A stretch of DNA of 64,000 bases, taken from the NCBI GenBank assembly GCA_016180645.1, contig JACPAV010000013.1, forward strand, positions 25,049 through 89,048. The letters are read 5' to 3'. Below, one piece after another: positions 63,506 through 64,000 of this stretch (positions within the stretch are counted from its first letter, which is position 1; the number at the start of each line of letters is the position of its first letter). The position numbers and the translations under genes were made by a program. The notes under the pieces were generated by a model. It made no database searches and was not told where the DNA came from. It saw only the letters and a list, made by a program, of their open reading frames with translations. The DNA comes from Nitrospirota bacterium (GTDB lineage: Bacteria; JACPQY01).

Positions 63506-63661
63506 GTTCAGTGAAAATGTCCTCCTGTAACTGTTCAGTGATTCTGTCCTCTTTCTTCGTGACCGAGAGGATCTTTGGAAAGGAGATTATCTTAACCCGA
63601 TTTACATGGACCGGCACGGGATCTTCCGCCGCAACGACGCCCACTGGACGCGGGAGGAAGC
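63506..63661. mobile_element. IS-like terminal remnant
   Basis: GTTCAGTGAAAATGTCCTC (63506-63524) is repeated with three changes at 63533-63551 (GTTCAGTGATTCTGTCCTC). A GTG-started reading follows (TERIFGKEI, then after a stop in the same region a phase reading YMDRHGIFRRNDAHW), which looks like the degenerate 5' end of a transposase. Only about 150 bases remain. No intact transposase is visible, and the assignment is tentative. Confidence 0.35.
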
Positions 63662-63927
63662 GTAGGGGAGGGTCTTCAGACCTTCCCGACAAGAGGGAGC
63701 AAGTAGGGGAGGGTCTTCAGACCTTCCCGACAAGAGGGAGCAAGTAGGGGAGGGCCTTCAGGCCCTCCCGAAAGAGGGAGCAAGTAGGGGAGGGTCTTCA
63801 GACCTTCCCGACAAGAGGGAGCATCTGAAGTAGGGGAGGGTCTTCAGACCCTCCCGACAAGAGGGAGCAAGTAGGGGCGGATCTTTAGATCCGCCCCTCT
63901 TGGGAGCATCTGAAGATGCTCCCCTAC
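63662..63927. repeat. Tandem array of six hairpin-forming units of about 41 bp
   Basis: Units start at 63662, 63703, 63744, 63784, 63830 and 63871. Most read GTAGGGGAGGGTCTTCAGAC, then CTTCCCGACAAGAGGGAGCA. Each contains a palindrome around TCTTCAGA. In unit 3 both arms change together (GGCCTTCAGGCC), and in unit 6 the palindrome becomes GGCGGATCTTTAGATCCGCC. No open frame of quality runs through it; nothing is recognised from 63928 to the end. Confidence 0.85.
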
Positions 63928-64000
63928 GAATCGGCATTCTGTCAGAGGCTCTAAGCTCGACTTTTTCCATTCTTGAGCGGTGTCTGAAGATACCTTATGG

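Noticed and set aside
63662-63927. CRISPR array
   Set aside because: Units are directly adjacent, with no unique spacers between repeats, and no cas genes are present.
63758-63970. Small minus-strand frame of 70 codons in the terminal repeat array
   Set aside because: Its peptide only repeats the translated tandem units and ends with them.

Overview
The window comes from a GC-rich Gram-negative bacterium. This is suggested by a FadL-type outer-membrane protein, several lipobox lipoproteins, an alpha-2-macroglobulin/PBP1C pair and frequent GTG/TTG starts. Gene content (c-type cytochromes, an NsrR/hemerythrin nitric-oxide operon, a bd-like oxidase, a possible MYXO-CTERM-like C-terminal anchor) points towards a deltaproteobacterial or Myxococcota-like, or otherwise uncultured, lineage. 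No rRNA or tRNA was recognised, so this placement is inference.

Layout. 1-1.7 kb: the 3' end of a GGDEF gene, a MITE-like repeat, and an RNA ligase rtcB whose conserved metal-binding cysteine codon is an in-frame TGA followed by a SECIS-like hairpin. This is very probably a selenocysteine-containing RtcB and is the most notable find. 3.2-7.6 kb: a minus-strand nitric-oxide-response operon led by an NsrR repressor under a textbook NsrR operator and sigma-70 promoter, with two hemerythrin proteins, a DUF59 Fe-S protein, a glutamine amidotransferase and an NnrS-like membrane protein. 7.8-9.2 kb: sthA. 9.6-21.4 kb: secreted and lipoprotein genes (PQQ-type sugar dehydrogenase, propeller lipoprotein, large lipoprotein, FadL-like porin, TPM-domain protein, LemA, parvulin). 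21.5-23.3 kb: GTP-dependent PEP carboxykinase. 23.3-32.3 kb: minus-strand redox genes (NirJ/Ahb-like radical SAM, a USP/zinc-ribbon/PCP_red fusion, a cupredoxin-like protein, tri-haem and di-haem cytochromes c, a bd-like oxidase subunit I). 32.5-37.0 kb: a methyltransferase, a GMC oxidoreductase pair with a possible frameshift, and an acyl-CoA dehydrogenase. 37.2-42.8 kb: nuoJKLMN, the membrane arm of complex I. 42.8-51.4 kb: PBP1C, alpha-2-macroglobulin and DUF2914. 51.7-55.8 kb: an ATPase, a molybdopterin oxidoreductase and a CBS protein. 55.9-60.3 kb: ftsH-folP-cdaA-cdaR. 60.3-63.4 kb: galactose genes (epimerase-like, galK, galT). The window ends in an IS-like remnant and an array of covarying hairpin repeats.

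A second theme is dispersed palindromic repeats of several families. They sit between genes and also appear in frame inside coding sequences: in sthA, in the radical SAM gene, and as a tandem duplication inside a lipoprotein signal peptide. PEP carboxykinase carries a separate insertion flanked by direct repeats.
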